Positions 1 through 9,723 are shown, counted from the stretch's first letter. The stretch: 64,000 nt of DNA from JACMMS01 sp043758775 (GCA_043758775.1 JAYVMU010000046.1:62001-126000); one strand, 5' to 3'. Notes: generated by a model not told the origin, from the letters alone. Translations and numbers: made by a program.

Positions 1-156
1 GCAAAAAGCACTATCACACATCCTACGACGACGACGCATAGTCGTGTTTCCGCTACAGCTCGTGCAGAGGCAGGTATTGGTGATGGCCTAGTGCGTATTG
101 CGGTCGGGCTGGAACATATTGATGATTTGAAAGCCGATTTAACAAGTTTGGCTTGA
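1..156 (+). CDS. metZ: O-succinylhomoserine sulfhydrylase, C-terminal fragment
   Basis: An open frame enters from the left edge and stops with TGA at 154-156. Its 51 residues match the C-terminus of PLP-dependent Cys/Met-metabolism enzymes, specifically the MetZ type: a KSTITHP segment followed by IGDGLVRIAVGLE and a short Asp-rich tail. MetZ makes homocysteine from O-succinylhomoserine and sulfide in the cytoplasm. The PLP lysine lies outside the window, so other family members (cystathionine gamma-synthase or lyase) cannot be strictly excluded. A terminator follows directly. Confidence 0.8.
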   Translation, partial: AKSTITHPTTTTHSRVSATARAEAGIGDGLVRIAVGLEHIDDLKADLTSLA

Positions 157-198
157 TTAATCAGCTACTAGTTTATTGAAGTTACTGAGCAACTATAA

Positions 199-222
199 AA
201 GCGGGTTAAACTCGCTTTTTTC
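199..222 (+). terminator. Rho-independent terminator after metZ
   Basis: A 7-bp stem (AGCGGGT / ACTCGCT, one G-T wobble) with a TAA loop is followed by a run of T at 216-221. It lies 43 bases after the metZ stop and before the convergent queD. Confidence 0.75.
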
Positions 223-255
223 TATACAACCTTTTAGGTGTTTGGTGCTCTCGTT

Positions 256-696
256 TTAACTCAGCGCATCTGCCCAGCTATTAGGTGTTTCATAAAGACG
301 AACGCGCTCGAGCTTAAGGTGATTACCAAAAGTATCATGGTAATTGGCTTTTAGAATTTTAAACGCTTCAGCGGCCAGATTTTCTGCCGTTGGTACACAG
401 TTTATGATGACAGTTTTGTGGTCAGGTAGAGTGTTTAAAAAGTCCAATATCACTTGATCATTTTTATATACTATAAAAGCATGATCCCAAACATCGACTA
501 GAGCCTGCCTTGCAATGGCTTTGACGTCAGAAAAATCCATCACCATGCCATTTTCAGACATGCCCTCTTGGCTAATAATATCACCACTCAATGTGATTTC
601 AAGCGCATAGCGATGCCCATGTAAATTGCGACATTGGCTTTTGTGTGAAGGGATGCGATGTCCAGCATCAAATTCTAATCGAGTAGTAATCTGCAT
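256..696 (-). CDS. queD: 6-carboxy-5,6,7,8-tetrahydropterin synthase (QueD)
   Basis: This 146-residue protein belongs to the 6-pyruvoyl-tetrahydropterin synthase fold. It converts 7,8-dihydroneopterin triphosphate to 6-carboxytetrahydropterin, the second step toward queuosine. The N-terminus has FDAGHR and the CxxxHGH motif (CRNLHGH), which carries the catalytic Cys and zinc-binding His residues. Further along are MVMDFSDVK, WDH and a C-terminal LYETPNSW segment with the conserved Glu. CxxxHGH favours QueD over eukaryotic-type PTPS. A second queuosine gene, queG, lies near 26 kb. Length is normal for the family. Confidence 0.9.
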   Translation of the reverse strand: MQITTRLEFDAGHRIPSHKSQCRNLHGHRYALEITLSGDIISQEGMSENGMVMDFSDVKAIARQALVDVWDHAFIVYKNDQVILDFLNTLPDHKTVIINCVPTAENLAAEAFKILKANYHDTFGNHLKLERVRLYETPNSWADALS

Positions 697-744
697 AGTA
701 TGATTATAACAGAAGAGCAGTTTGGCTAAGATGCCAAAGCAGCG

Positions 745-2577
745 TTAGGAAGTAAGTACGGAGTCTATTTCTATTAGCTTAGGATGCGCACTTGCCCATT
801 CAACAAACTCCTCAAAGGGCATGGGTTTTGCAAAGTAATAACCCTGTACTTTTTTGAATTGCATGGCTTTAATTAAATTGAGGCAATCAATATCCTCAAC
901 ACCTTCAACTAATACTTCTTTGCCTAGACTTGCTGCTAAAAGTGATATTGATTTAACAATTTCATAATCTTCAGGTGAGCGAGCAATGTTACGTATGAAA
1001 GACTGGTCAATTTTGATTAACGAGATTGGCATACTGCGTAAACGCGATAATGATGAATACCCTGTACCAAAGTCATCTAGTGCCAGCTTAAAACCTAGTT
1101 TAGCCAGATGATTAATAATTTCTGCAGTTTTTTCATTATCCTCTAAAACGCCATTCTCTGTAATTTCAAGTATTAAATCTTTGGGCGATAAACCCCAGAG
1201 TGTAATGCTTTGTGATAACAAATGTGGTAATTCAGCATTATGCAAGTCTTCTACACGTAAATTGAGTGTCAGGTATACAGCTAAATTATGCTTGTTAATA
1301 AGCTCACTACTTAGGCGGCAAGTAGTATTGATTAACCAGCGAGTGAATTGCTCACCTAAGCCCACTTTGTTGATGATTTCTATCATCATGCTCGGGTAAA
1401 TACCGCTGCTAAGCGATTGAGGGCAACGTAATAAGACTTCTGCCCCAGCACAACTTTCATCGGGTAGATTGGCAATCGGTTGAAAATAGAGGGCTAAATT
1501 ATCATTATTAAAGGCTTCAATTACTTCAAGTTCAATTTTCTTTTGTGCCTCAATGGCCTCGAAAATTTTAGGTGAATACATGACAAAATTTTGATGTGTA
1601 GTAATCGCGCTTTCTAATGCAAATCCTATGTTTTGCACCAGTTCTTGTGCAGTAATACCAGCTTTTTTGATGTCCGATTTTTTTACATAAGTACAACAAA
1701 CAATAGGAATGGCACGTAACGACTTGTTGTCTATTACCAACACTTGTTCAAATATACGTTGAATTTTTGTAGCTAATAAATTCAGTTGTGTACTGCTCGA
1801 TAAATCTTCCATCACAACAGCAAATTGCATATTGCTGAGTTGGAATAGGGTTGCCTTATCGGCCAAGGCTTCTTTAATTAGTGCTGATATTTTGATATTT
1901 AAGTTACGCGACAACAGTTGTATGAGAATTGTTGTTAGCTTCTCAATTTCAAAGTTAATGGACATTAAGCCAATATGATCATCATTTTCACTTAGTTTTT
2001 GGTTGAATTCTGTCTCTTGTATGTTTTGTAGGCAGTCGGTAAGCTTCACCAGCATTAAATTGGTGTTAGGTAAATTGGTCAGTGGATCATGATTCAGTGT
2101 GTAATGAAGCTTTGTTTCTTGGTGTAAAGAGACGGTTTCGCTGACTAAGCTGAATAACAATAGTTGAAAATTCTTAGTTTGAGAATTGAATGATAAAACT
2201 GACAATTTTTTATTGAGATATATACACCTAAGTAAGTCCAAAATAATGTCTATACGAGTGTTTTCATCAATTGCTATTAACCATAGGCTAATGATTTCAT
2301 TAATTTTTTCATTAAACGCATAATGGCTAAGTCGGGGCTTCCAAGCAAGCAATACTTCAACTAAATGCTCTAAATAGATATTGTTTTGATGGCTAGGCAA
2401 CTGGCTAATAATATGATGTATTTTAGTCGCATCTATAGTAAATTTTCCCTGGATATTTTCAGCAGTCAGAGAAAACTGCTCTACTTTAATGAGTAAGCTA
2501 TTCATTGAATAGGTAACTTCAAACTCTCTCGATGTTGAGGCCGAGAGTGTATTCGAGTAATTTCTATGAATAGTCAT
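745..2577 (-). CDS. EAL-domain cyclic-di-GMP phosphodiesterase with degenerate GGDEF region
   Basis: The protein has 610 residues. The C-terminal EAL domain (about residues 365-600) should hydrolyse c-di-GMP. Catalytic landmarks are kept: ExLxR at E380 (as EVLLR), EITEN, DDFGTGYSS, IKIDQSFI, LVEGVE and QGYYFAKPMP. A middle region starts with DPLTNLPNTN, typical of the beginning of a GGDEF domain, but no GG(D/E)EF active site follows, so it is probably not a cyclase. The N-terminal ~150 residues are unrecognised and show no clear membrane segment. It lies 27 bases downstream of the HD-GYP gene on the same strand, so they may be co-transcribed. Confidence 0.85.
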   Translation of the reverse strand: MTIHRNYSNTLSASTSREFEVTYSMNSLLIKVEQFSLTAENIQGKFTIDATKIHHIISQLPSHQNNIYLEHLVEVLLAWKPRLSHYAFNEKINEIISLWLIAIDENTRIDIILDLLRCIYLNKKLSVLSFNSQTKNFQLLLFSLVSETVSLHQETKLHYTLNHDPLTNLPNTNLMLVKLTDCLQNIQETEFNQKLSENDDHIGLMSINFEIEKLTTILIQLLSRNLNIKISALIKEALADKATLFQLSNMQFAVVMEDLSSSTQLNLLATKIQRIFEQVLVIDNKSLRAIPIVCCTYVKKSDIKKAGITAQELVQNIGFALESAITTHQNFVMYSPKIFEAIEAQKKIELEVIEAFNNDNLALYFQPIANLPDESCAGAEVLLRCPQSLSSGIYPSMMIEIINKVGLGEQFTRWLINTTCRLSSELINKHNLAVYLTLNLRVEDLHNAELPHLLSQSITLWGLSPKDLILEITENGVLEDNEKTAEIINHLAKLGFKLALDDFGTGYSSLSRLRSMPISLIKIDQSFIRNIARSPEDYEIVKSISLLAASLGKEVLVEGVEDIDCLNLIKAMQFKKVQGYYFAKPMPFEEFVEWASAHPKLIEIDSVLTS

Positions 2578-2604
2578 GCTAAATATATCTAATATCAGCT
2601 TATT

Positions 2605-4206
2605 TTAAGCATAAAAATCTGCTGGATTGAACCCATAGGTATCTGGAGATACACCGCGAACTATCGCATATGGCTCGCCCTTTGGAGTAAGCGGAGAGTG
2701 CAATAGGTTAATGGTAGCAGGGTATTCGTTTCGAGATTTATTAGGTGCTAACAATATCATCACTCGTGGTAATAAACGCCTTACTTGATTTTGCTGAATG
2801 ACGACTGCTACTTCTCCAGTGTTGAGTTCAACCAAAGAACTCACAGGGTAGATGCCTAGAAACTGTACCAGTTGGTCAACTGTTGCGTTGCTAAATCTTT
2901 TGCCGCTCATTTCGTTAATTTTTTCTAGTGCCTGTTGATTGAATAGCGCTTTGGCGTAGGGCCTATTACTGGTCATGGCACAGTAAGTATCAACTAAACC
3001 TGCAATTTGAGATTCTAGATTAATCTTTTTGTCGTTGAGTTGGTAAGGATAACCGCTACCGTCTATACGTTCATGATGCTGTGCAACTAACAGAATAACG
3101 GCTGAGGGAAGATTAGGTGTTTTTTCTAGGATGGCTAAACCTTCATCCACATGTCTTTTTGCTACTTCAAATTCTTCTGGAGTTAGTTTTCCTGGTTTCA
3201 ATAAAATCTCTTCTGGAATATTAATTTTACCGATGTCTTGCAGTAAACCCGCTAAACCTAGCTCTTTAATTTGTTTTTTTGGTAATGCTAAAAAACTCGC
3301 GAATGCCATTAAATTAATAGAGACATTCAGCGCATGGTTATAAGCAGAATCGTCTGTTTGTTTAAGTTTAGCCAACCACATGAGTGCATCTGGGGCACGT
3401 TCTATACTCTCTACCATGCTGTCAATGATTTCACTTACATGGCTTAGGTCCAGATTTTGTTGATTAGCAATAGCATCAAATATCGCACGTGTGGCTAGCT
3501 GTGATTTTTCATAAATGGGATAGATTGCAACAATTTCATCTTCAACCGGTGGCGCCTCTTCAAACATGGTGATTCTATAACCATCAATTCCTGCTATTTC
3601 GGGTGTTTTGGAAACACTGTTCCAATTCATGCTAGATTTAAGCTTATTTTTTTTAGTTTTCCAACTAAACAGGTTTTTTAGTAAGTTGGAAACATCGTGT
3701 TTGAGATGTTGAATAATGGATAAATTGTTCAGATCTTTATTATTAGCAGAATCACTTATATTATTTCCCGCCATATATTGCTGATTAAAGATTGTGTCGT
3801 TTGTATTTGCCGAAGTAGGGTTTGACTGGGTTGGCTTCTCATTTTTTAATTCACGCAGGATATCAAAAAATGACTTATTGCTAGTTGTTCTTGTACCCGC
3901 AGAATCACCAGATTGTTTTGCTCGATTTTTATCTTGGTTTGTAACTTTGAGCTTGATAACCGCACCTTCTCTGGTAAAGGCTATTTTTTCTCTTGGTGGC
4001 GCAACAAATTGATCCCCAATCGACTTGGTACGGTCTACCCATATGACATTGCAAATAGATTGTAATGTAGCAATTTGCTCTATATTTTCTAATATAAAGC
4101 CTTGGAGCAAAAAGGGACTCTCAAGCCAAGGTATATCTAGCTCAGTGACAAACATGCCCAAAGCTAAACTTTCGACCTGTATTTCTTCTTTCCTGATATT
4201 AGACAT
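2605..4206 (-). CDS. HD-GYP-family protein with DUF3391-like N-terminus and degenerate HD dyad
   Basis: The protein has 533 residues from ATG at 4206; a GTG two codons upstream is also possible. The first ~100 residues resemble the DUF3391 domain often joined to HD-GYP. A low-complexity Ser/Asn/Lys stretch follows, then an HD-GYP domain at about residues 230-460. HHERIDGSGYP (from H377) and RPYAKAL are present. The HD dyad itself reads Q323-D324 in LLQDIGK, where active enzymes have LLHDIGK, so metal binding and c-di-GMP hydrolysis may be weak or lost. It sits upstream of the EAL gene and may act as a c-di-GMP sensor or a weak phosphodiesterase. Confidence 0.8.
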   Translation of the reverse strand: MSNIRKEEIQVESLALGMFVTELDIPWLESPFLLQGFILENIEQIATLQSICNVIWVDRTKSIGDQFVAPPREKIAFTREGAVIKLKVTNQDKNRAKQSGDSAGTRTTSNKSFFDILRELKNEKPTQSNPTSANTNDTIFNQQYMAGNNISDSANNKDLNNLSIIQHLKHDVSNLLKNLFSWKTKKNKLKSSMNWNSVSKTPEIAGIDGYRITMFEEAPPVEDEIVAIYPIYEKSQLATRAIFDAIANQQNLDLSHVSEIIDSMVESIERAPDALMWLAKLKQTDDSAYNHALNVSINLMAFASFLALPKKQIKELGLAGLLQDIGKINIPEEILLKPGKLTPEEFEVAKRHVDEGLAILEKTPNLPSAVILLVAQHHERIDGSGYPYQLNDKKINLESQIAGLVDTYCAMTSNRPYAKALFNQQALEKINEMSGKRFSNATVDQLVQFLGIYPVSSLVELNTGEVAVVIQQNQVRRLLPRVMILLAPNKSRNEYPATINLLHSPLTPKGEPYAIVRGVSPDTYGFNPADFYA

Positions 4207-4298
4207 TGTCACAATTATCTAGTGTAGTAGCGAAATTATAATCAAAAATTGACTGATTGCTATAGCCACAAAGTAGCATACAGTATTCAATAAGTAGA

Positions 4299-5222
4299 TT
4301 AGAGATAAGGCTGCTTAGTGGTTATTTCGACAAAAAGTGTTTGATAGATACACAATCTTTCCTTGGAAATGATCTGTGATTCAACTGCTTGAATAATGGC
4401 GCAATCAGGTTCTTGCATGTGACGGCAATTATTAAAACGACATTTCCCTAAATATGGCCTAAATTCAATAAATGCGTGTTCTAGTTGTTCAATACTTAAA
4501 TGATGTAATCCAAATTCTTGTAAGCCAGGTGAGTCGATTAATTGACTAGTATCATCTAAATGATATAAATGCGCAGCGGTAGTGGTATGTTTACCACTAT
4601 CGAGTACCTCACTTACTTCCCTAGTACGCACGTTTTCATTAGGTAATAGAGCATTGACAATCGTTGATTTCCCCATGCCTGATTGGCCTACCAGCACGCT
4701 AGAATGGCCGGTTAAATGTTGTCGTAGTGGTGAAATATCGTCTTTAGCTGACAAAGGTAATACTTCATAGTCTAGCTTTTTGTAAAGCTGGAGCTTTGAC
4801 AGTGCGTCGCTGTTATCTGCTAAATCACATTTATTCAGTACGATAAGTGCTTTAATATTGGCAGCTTCTGCGGCGATTAAACAACGGTTGAGCAAAGCCT
4901 CGTAAAAACTGGGCTGAGTCGCTAAAACAATAGCCACTTGTGTGACATTGGATGCGAGTATTTTACTTTTGAAAGCATTGCTACGATACAGTAGCGTTTT
5001 ACGAGGTAGGTTAGCTTCAACAACGCCTTCAGCCGAATCTGTTAGTTTGATCTGTACGCGGTCACCGCAAGCTAAATCAGTTTTTTTGCCGCGAGTTACA
5101 CAGCTAATTTTACGTGCGACCGTGCCTGCGGCTATATTTTCCTGGGTAATTTCAATTTCATAGCGTTTGCCATAGGCGGCAACCACTAGGCCTTCAAATT
5201 GGCCTTTTAAACGCGGCTCCAA
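4299..5222 (-). CDS. rsgA: Ribosome small subunit-dependent GTPase A
   Basis: The 307-residue protein is a circularly permuted GTPase that helps late 30S subunit maturation. An N-terminal OB-fold (about 1-75) precedes the G domain in permuted order: NKCD (G4), then GQSGMGKST (G1/P-loop), then DSPG (G3). The C-terminal zinc-binding segment is CRFNNCRH...DC. The start is TTG at 5220-5222, directly after the TAA of the upstream cytochrome gene (TAATTG), which suggests translational coupling. No ATG in a better position was seen. Confidence 0.92.
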   Translation of the reverse strand: MEPRLKGQFEGLVVAAYGKRYEIEITQENIAAGTVARKISCVTRGKKTDLACGDRVQIKLTDSAEGVVEANLPRKTLLYRSNAFKSKILASNVTQVAIVLATQPSFYEALLNRCLIAAEAANIKALIVLNKCDLADNSDALSKLQLYKKLDYEVLPLSAKDDISPLRQHLTGHSSVLVGQSGMGKSTIVNALLPNENVRTREVSEVLDSGKHTTTAAHLYHLDDTSQLIDSPGLQEFGLHHLSIEQLEHAFIEFRPYLGKCRFNNCRHMQEPDCAIIQAVESQIISKERLCIYQTLFVEITTKQPYL

Positions 5223-5543
5223 TTATTCGCTAAACTTGTAGTAAGTGTTGTTGAGGTAGGCGGCAACGTTTAGTTCATCATCATCAAACCATTTTAGACC
5301 AATCATCGTATTACAAATACGGATTTGGGTAAGCAATCCTTTGGAAGTTTTGACTTTATGGTATTCGCGTGTGTATATGCCAGAGCCATCTCCGCCCAAT
5401 TTTTCGGCATGGCAATTAATGCAATGTGCATCGACCAGTGCTTTTCCCGCAGTTGCATCTGCCTTAGCAAAAGGGTCTGCGGCGACACTATCCATATAGG
5501 TAAAACTTAATAATAAACTGAAAACGATTAATGAAATTTTCAT
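5223..5543 (-). CDS. Small periplasmic class I cytochrome c
   Basis: The 106-residue protein has an N-terminal signal peptide (MKISLIVFSLLLSFTYMDSVAA) and one CINCH haem-binding motif. A later Met in the RICNTMIGLKWF context is a plausible distal ligand. It probably carries electrons in the periplasm; the redox partner is not evident. It lies immediately downstream of the M48 protease gene and abuts rsgA. Confidence 0.85.
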   Translation of the reverse strand: MKISLIVFSLLLSFTYMDSVAADPFAKADATAGKALVDAHCINCHAEKLGGDGSGIYTREYHKVKTSKGLLTQIRICNTMIGLKWFDDDELNVAAYLNNTYYKFSE

Positions 5544-5560
5544 GATATCAGTTCCAATAT

Positions 5561-6817
5561 TTAATGAGTTTCAGTATACGCTGCTAATTTAGAAATTCTA
5601 ATACTTGCAGGCGGATGTGAATCATAAAAAGCTGAATGCAGAGGATCGGGCGTAAGAGTCGACGCGTTATCGCGGTAAAGCTTGACTAATGCCGCAACCA
5701 AGTCGTTTGCGTTAGCATTTTTTGCAGCATAAGCATCAGCTTCGAATTCATTTTTACGGGAATAACTGGCCATGATGGGGCGTAGCACAAACAGAAATAC
5801 TGGGGATATTAAGAGAAATAATATCAATGCCATGTAATTACTTTGTTGTGCTACACCTAAGCCAGTATAAAACCAATCTTGCTTGATTAACCAGCCGAGC
5901 AATGCCAAGCCTAGGAAGCTGACAAAGAACATCATGGCGATACGCTTAATTACATGGTGGTGTTTAAAATGACCTAACTCATGCGCTAATACTGCTTCAA
6001 TTTCATCGGTGTTCAAGCGGTCTAATAGCGTATCAAAAAATACTACGCGTTTAGAAGCACCAAAACCTGTGAAGTAAGCATTGCCGTGGCTACTACGGGT
6101 AGAGCCATCCATGACAAAAAGTCCTTGTGATTTAAAGCCGCATTTAGTTAACAAAGCCTCAATTCTTGATTTTAGTGTGTCATCGGCCAGTGGTGAGAAT
6201 TTGTTGAATAATGGCGCAATAAAGGTAGGGTATACCGCGAGCATTAACAAATTAAACGCGCTCCAGACAAACCACAAATATAGCCACCAGTAATCGCCAG
6301 CGCCTTGCATTAACCACAAGGCAGTAAATAAAATGGGCGCGCCTAAAGCTAAGCCGACGACACTTTGTTTAACTAAGTCGATAAAAAACATACTCGGCGA
6401 CATTTTGTTAAAGCCATATTTTTCATCAACAACGAATGATTTGTAATAATCAAATGGTAAATCTATTAAGCCACTTATTAAAAGCGCGCTACAAATCACT
6501 AGCGCACCTCGTATGATTTCTTGTGATGGCAAGATACTACGCCATGCATCATCGATTAATTGTAAGCCTCCACCAAGCGTTAAAAATGCCAACAGCAAGG
6601 CTTGCACACAAGCCTCAGTCATCATTAGTTTAGTCTTGTCTGCTGAATAATCGGCCGCTTTTTGATGCGCATCAAGTGCGATGGTTGCAGCAAATGCGGT
6701 TGGTACTTGGTTGCGATGTGCCAGTACATAATTGATATGGCGGCGCCCCAGCCAAAGGCGAATGATAGTGCTCATGGCGAGCAAGCCAACAAAAACTAGG
6801 GTGAAAGGTGTGATCAT
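5561..6817 (-). CDS. M48 family (Ste24/CAAX-protease type) membrane metallopeptidase
   Basis: The 418-residue integral membrane protein carries the zinc motif HELGH within VLAHELGHFKHHH. Several hydrophobic segments lie on both sides, with a KNEFEADAYAA segment giving the third zinc ligand Glu. An N-terminal CAAX-protease-like domain with IDLPFDYYKSFVVDEKYGFN is typical of Ste24 homologues. Bacterial members probably act in membrane protein quality control; the substrate here is unknown. It is divergent from orn. Confidence 0.9.
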   Translation of the reverse strand: MITPFTLVFVGLLAMSTIIRLWLGRRHINYVLAHRNQVPTAFAATIALDAHQKAADYSADKTKLMMTEACVQALLLAFLTLGGGLQLIDDAWRSILPSQEIIRGALVICSALLISGLIDLPFDYYKSFVVDEKYGFNKMSPSMFFIDLVKQSVVGLALGAPILFTALWLMQGAGDYWWLYLWFVWSAFNLLMLAVYPTFIAPLFNKFSPLADDTLKSRIEALLTKCGFKSQGLFVMDGSTRSSHGNAYFTGFGASKRVVFFDTLLDRLNTDEIEAVLAHELGHFKHHHVIKRIAMMFFVSFLGLALLGWLIKQDWFYTGLGVAQQSNYMALILFLLISPVFLFVLRPIMASYSRKNEFEADAYAAKNANANDLVAALVKLYRDNASTLTPDPLHSAFYDSHPPASIRISKLAAYTETH

Positions 6818-6946
6818 GGTTAATTAATTTCGGCTTAATTTCAGTTAATATGTGAGTATATTGAAGCATTTAACATGCAATAGTTCAATACAGCGTTAGG
6901 TATGAGTCTTTCAAACGCGCATTTTTACTCTATTTTAATGGAAATC

Positions 6947-7510
6947 ATGATGGCAGCCCCAACTATTACAAGCAATAACGATAATTTAATCTGGTTAGAT
7001 ATGGAAATGAGTGGCTTGTTGCCAGATTCAGATCGTATTTTAGAACTTGCGGTGGTTGTCACCGATGCTGATTTGAACGTTTTGGGCGAATCTCCAGTAT
7101 TCGTCATACATCAATCAGATAACGTGCTGGATGGCATGGATAATTGGAATAAAGGTGCGCATGGTCGTTCTGGTTTAATTGAAAAAGTAAAAGCCTCAAC
7201 TTTGACCGAGGCTGAAGCTACAGCGCAAATGTTAGAATTTTTAAAGCCATTTGTTGGTGCTGGCAAGTCGCCGATGTGCGGTAACTCTATCTGCCAAGAT
7301 AGGCGTTTTATGGCGCGCTATATGCCAGATTTAGAATCGTTTTTTCATTATCGTAATTTGGATGTCAGCGTATTTAAAGAACTAGCTAGACGTTGGAAAC
7401 CAGAAATTTATTCAGGCTTTAAAAAAGCGAGTAAGCATGAGGCGTTGGCGGATATCTATGAATCCATTGATGAATTAAAGTATTACCGTGAGCACTTTAT
7501 TGTTAAATAG
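6947..7510 (+). CDS. orn: Oligoribonuclease
   Basis: Orn is a 3'-5' exoribonuclease of the DEDDh family that degrades 2-5 nt RNAs, including pGpG from c-di-GMP turnover. Landmarks are WLDMEMSGL (DxE), the GNSICQDRRFMARYMP segment, DVSVFKELARRW and KHEALADI with the terminal His/Asp. The frame opens at 6902, but normal family length (~180-187 residues) favours ATG at 6947 or 6950. Confidence 0.93.
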   Translation: MMAAPTITSNNDNLIWLDMEMSGLLPDSDRILELAVVVTDADLNVLGESPVFVIHQSDNVLDGMDNWNKGAHGRSGLIEKVKASTLTEAEATAQMLEFLKPFVGAGKSPMCGNSICQDRRFMARYMPDLESFFHYRNLDVSVFKELARRWKPEIYSGFKKASKHEALADIYESIDELKYYREHFIVK

Positions 7511-7564
7511 CATCACTGGTGCATGACTCTGGTATTTAATATTTTGATCAACCAAGTTAAGGCG

Positions 7565-7592
7565 AAAAAATAGGGTGCCAATCGAGGCACCC
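7565..7592 (-). terminator. Rho-independent terminator of glgA
   Basis: A perfect 7-bp stem (GGGTGCC at 7573-7579, GGCACCC at 7586-7592) with a six-base loop is followed, on the minus strand, by TATTTTTTC. It lies about 90 bases beyond the glgA stop. Confidence 0.85.
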
Positions 7593-7682
7593 CTGAGGAG
7601 GAGAAATCAGCTTTGGAGAAGCTGAATAAGTATAAGCATTTAATGTGCCAATCTATCCGCCTTTTTAACGAGTAGTTTAGTT

Positions 7683-9137
7683 TTATCTAGCCAGCACTTT
7701 TGTATATAAATCCATATAGGCTTGTGCGCTATGCTTCCAGCTTACGTCAGTATTCATCGCATTACGCTGAATTCGACGCCATTTTTTAGTTTCTCGGTAA
7801 TAATCCAAAGCACGTATAATTGAGGTTTGAAGCGCCAAGGCGCTTACTTCAGACATAGTGAATCCGGTTGCGGTATCGTTGGCCAATGTCTTTGTGTTGC
7901 TATCAATCACTGAGTCAGCAAGCCCGCCTGTCTGCGTGACAATAGGCGGTGTACCATAACGCAAGCCGTATAGCTGGTTAAGGCCGCAGGGTTCAAAGCG
8001 CGAAGGCATAATAAACATATCCACTCCTGCCATTATTTGATGAGATAGTGGTTCGTTGTAGCCTATAGTGACGGCAACTTGTGCTGGGTACTGCTCGGCA
8101 AGAGCTTTGAAACTATCTTCTAAGCTAGTTTCACCGCTACCCAATACGACAATCTGACACCCTAGCTCAATTAAATCCGGCGCAATTAGAAGTAATAAAT
8201 CTAAACCTTTTTGATAAGTTAGGCGGCTGACTACGCCCAGTAGTGGTGCATTTGCATCAATTTGTAGCTGAAATTGTTTTTGCAAGGACTCTTTTATGGA
8301 TTTTTTGCCAGTGATACGTGTATTGCTGTAATTTTTAACGAGATGTGGATCAGTTGCTGGATTCCATTCATTGGTATCAATGCCATTTAAAATGCCATGA
8401 ATTTCATGACCGCGTAAATCTAACAAACCTTGCATACCAAAACCGTATTCTGCGGTTTGGATTTCTTTAGCGTAAGTGGGGCTAACGGTACTCAATGTAT
8501 CCGCATAAAAAATGCCGCCTTTTAAAAAGGATAACTGGCCATAGAACTCTAGACCGTTAATTTGGAAGCTGGAGCGTGGTAGAGAGAGCTTCTCGACCAT
8601 GCTTGCATCATAACAACCTTGAAACGCTAAGTTATGTATGCTTAGTACTGATTTAGCTGATGATGGATAGGATAGCTTCATATAGGCTGGCGTTAAACCA
8701 GATTGCCAATCGTTGCAATGCACAATGTCTGGTAGCCAATCTTTTAGCGGGCTGTTGATATCGCTTAGCACAGCCGCTATTTTTGACAGTACGCCGAAAC
8801 GTATCGGGTTGTCCTCCCAGTCAAATCCTCTAGCATTGATGTAAGGACCACCATCACGCTCGTACAGTGTAGGGCAATCAATTGCTATAACTGGCGCGCC
8901 GGTATCTGGCATATTGCCTATGACCAATTCTGCTCTACCTACTACTGGTAATTGGTCTACGCTACATAAATGTTGGGCATTCTTTATTTTTTTAAGGACC
9001 GCAGGATAACCGGGCATTAAAATACGCACATCTACTCCCAGTGCTCTTAATGCAGCAGGTAGTGAGCCACTCACATCAGCCAGCCCGCCGGTTTTAATTA
9101 AGGGATGTGCTTCGGAAGTTACAAATAAAATACGCAC
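7683..9137 (-). CDS. glgA: Glycogen synthase (ADP-glucose, GT5)
   Basis: The 484-residue GT5 enzyme extends alpha-1,4-glucan from ADP-glucose. The N-terminal KTGGLADVSGSLP motif binds ADP-glucose. The C-terminal half has the expected PSRFEPCGLNQLYGLRYGTPPIV and GGLADSV elements. The start is GTG at 9137, preceded by a GGAAAG ribosome-binding site six bases upstream. It is separated from glgB and glgC by about 9 kb of unrelated genes. Confidence 0.93.
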   Translation of the reverse strand: MRILFVTSEAHPLIKTGGLADVSGSLPAALRALGVDVRILMPGYPAVLKKIKNAQHLCSVDQLPVVGRAELVIGNMPDTGAPVIAIDCPTLYERDGGPYINARGFDWEDNPIRFGVLSKIAAVLSDINSPLKDWLPDIVHCNDWQSGLTPAYMKLSYPSSAKSVLSIHNLAFQGCYDASMVEKLSLPRSSFQINGLEFYGQLSFLKGGIFYADTLSTVSPTYAKEIQTAEYGFGMQGLLDLRGHEIHGILNGIDTNEWNPATDPHLVKNYSNTRITGKKSIKESLQKQFQLQIDANAPLLGVVSRLTYQKGLDLLLLIAPDLIELGCQIVVLGSGETSLEDSFKALAEQYPAQVAVTIGYNEPLSHQIMAGVDMFIMPSRFEPCGLNQLYGLRYGTPPIVTQTGGLADSVIDSNTKTLANDTATGFTMSEVSALALQTSIIRALDYYRETKKWRRIQRNAMNTDVSWKHSAQAYMDLYTKVLAR

Positions 9138-9315
9138 AGCAAGCTTTCCAATGTTTAAGATGGTATTTTAAAACAATAAGTTTGGTCGATAGCGTTTAAG
9201 TTAAAACCATGCCATCAAGCAATTTCTATTATTATATTGGTTAATATGGAATAGGTTAAATTTAACTCAACATTTTAACTCAATTGCACACGCAAACTAA
9301 ATGGAGCGCTGAAGT

Positions 9316-9708
9316 ATGAATAGTATAACAATAGGTACCATAGGCGCAGTTGGCGTAGGTGCTGCACTGGGCGCATGGGTGCGATGGGGCTTAGGGCTGT
9401 TACTTAATGCAATGCATCCTGCTATGCCAATAGGTACTCTAGCTGCTAATTTGATTGGTGGTTATTTGATGGGTTTAGCGATGGGTTTGTTTATGCTTAA
9501 TACACCCAGCACAGAGCTTCGCTTGCTTATTACCACAGGCTTTTTAGGAGGCCTCACTACATTTTCTACATTTTCGGCTGAAGCGGTTAGCTTGCTACAG
9601 CGCGATGAGTACGGCTGGGCTGCAGTGCATATTTCCAGCCATGTCATAGGCTCATTATTGATGACGATACTAGGATTAGTGACAATACAATGGATACGAG
9701 GCCATTAA
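9316..9708 (+). CDS. crcB: Fluoride ion exporter CrcB/FluC
   Basis: The 130-residue protein with four predicted membrane segments is a dimeric fluoride channel. It contains GAxxRW (GAWVRWGLG), GTLAANLIGGYLMG and TTGFLGGLTTFSTFSAE, the hallmark Asn and Phe-box region. A GGAG ribosome-binding site precedes ATG. No fluoride riboswitch was recognised upstream. Confidence 0.93.
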   Translation: MNSITIGTIGAVGVGAALGAWVRWGLGLLLNAMHPAMPIGTLAANLIGGYLMGLAMGLFMLNTPSTELRLLITTGFLGGLTTFSTFSAEAVSLLQRDEYGWAAVHISSHVIGSLLMTILGLVTIQWIRGH

Positions 9709-9723
9709 AAAGTATTATTTTGT

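Noticed and set aside
9138..9315. Fluoride riboswitch before crcB
   Set aside because: The conserved riboswitch core was not visible; the stretch is AT-rich without the expected stems.
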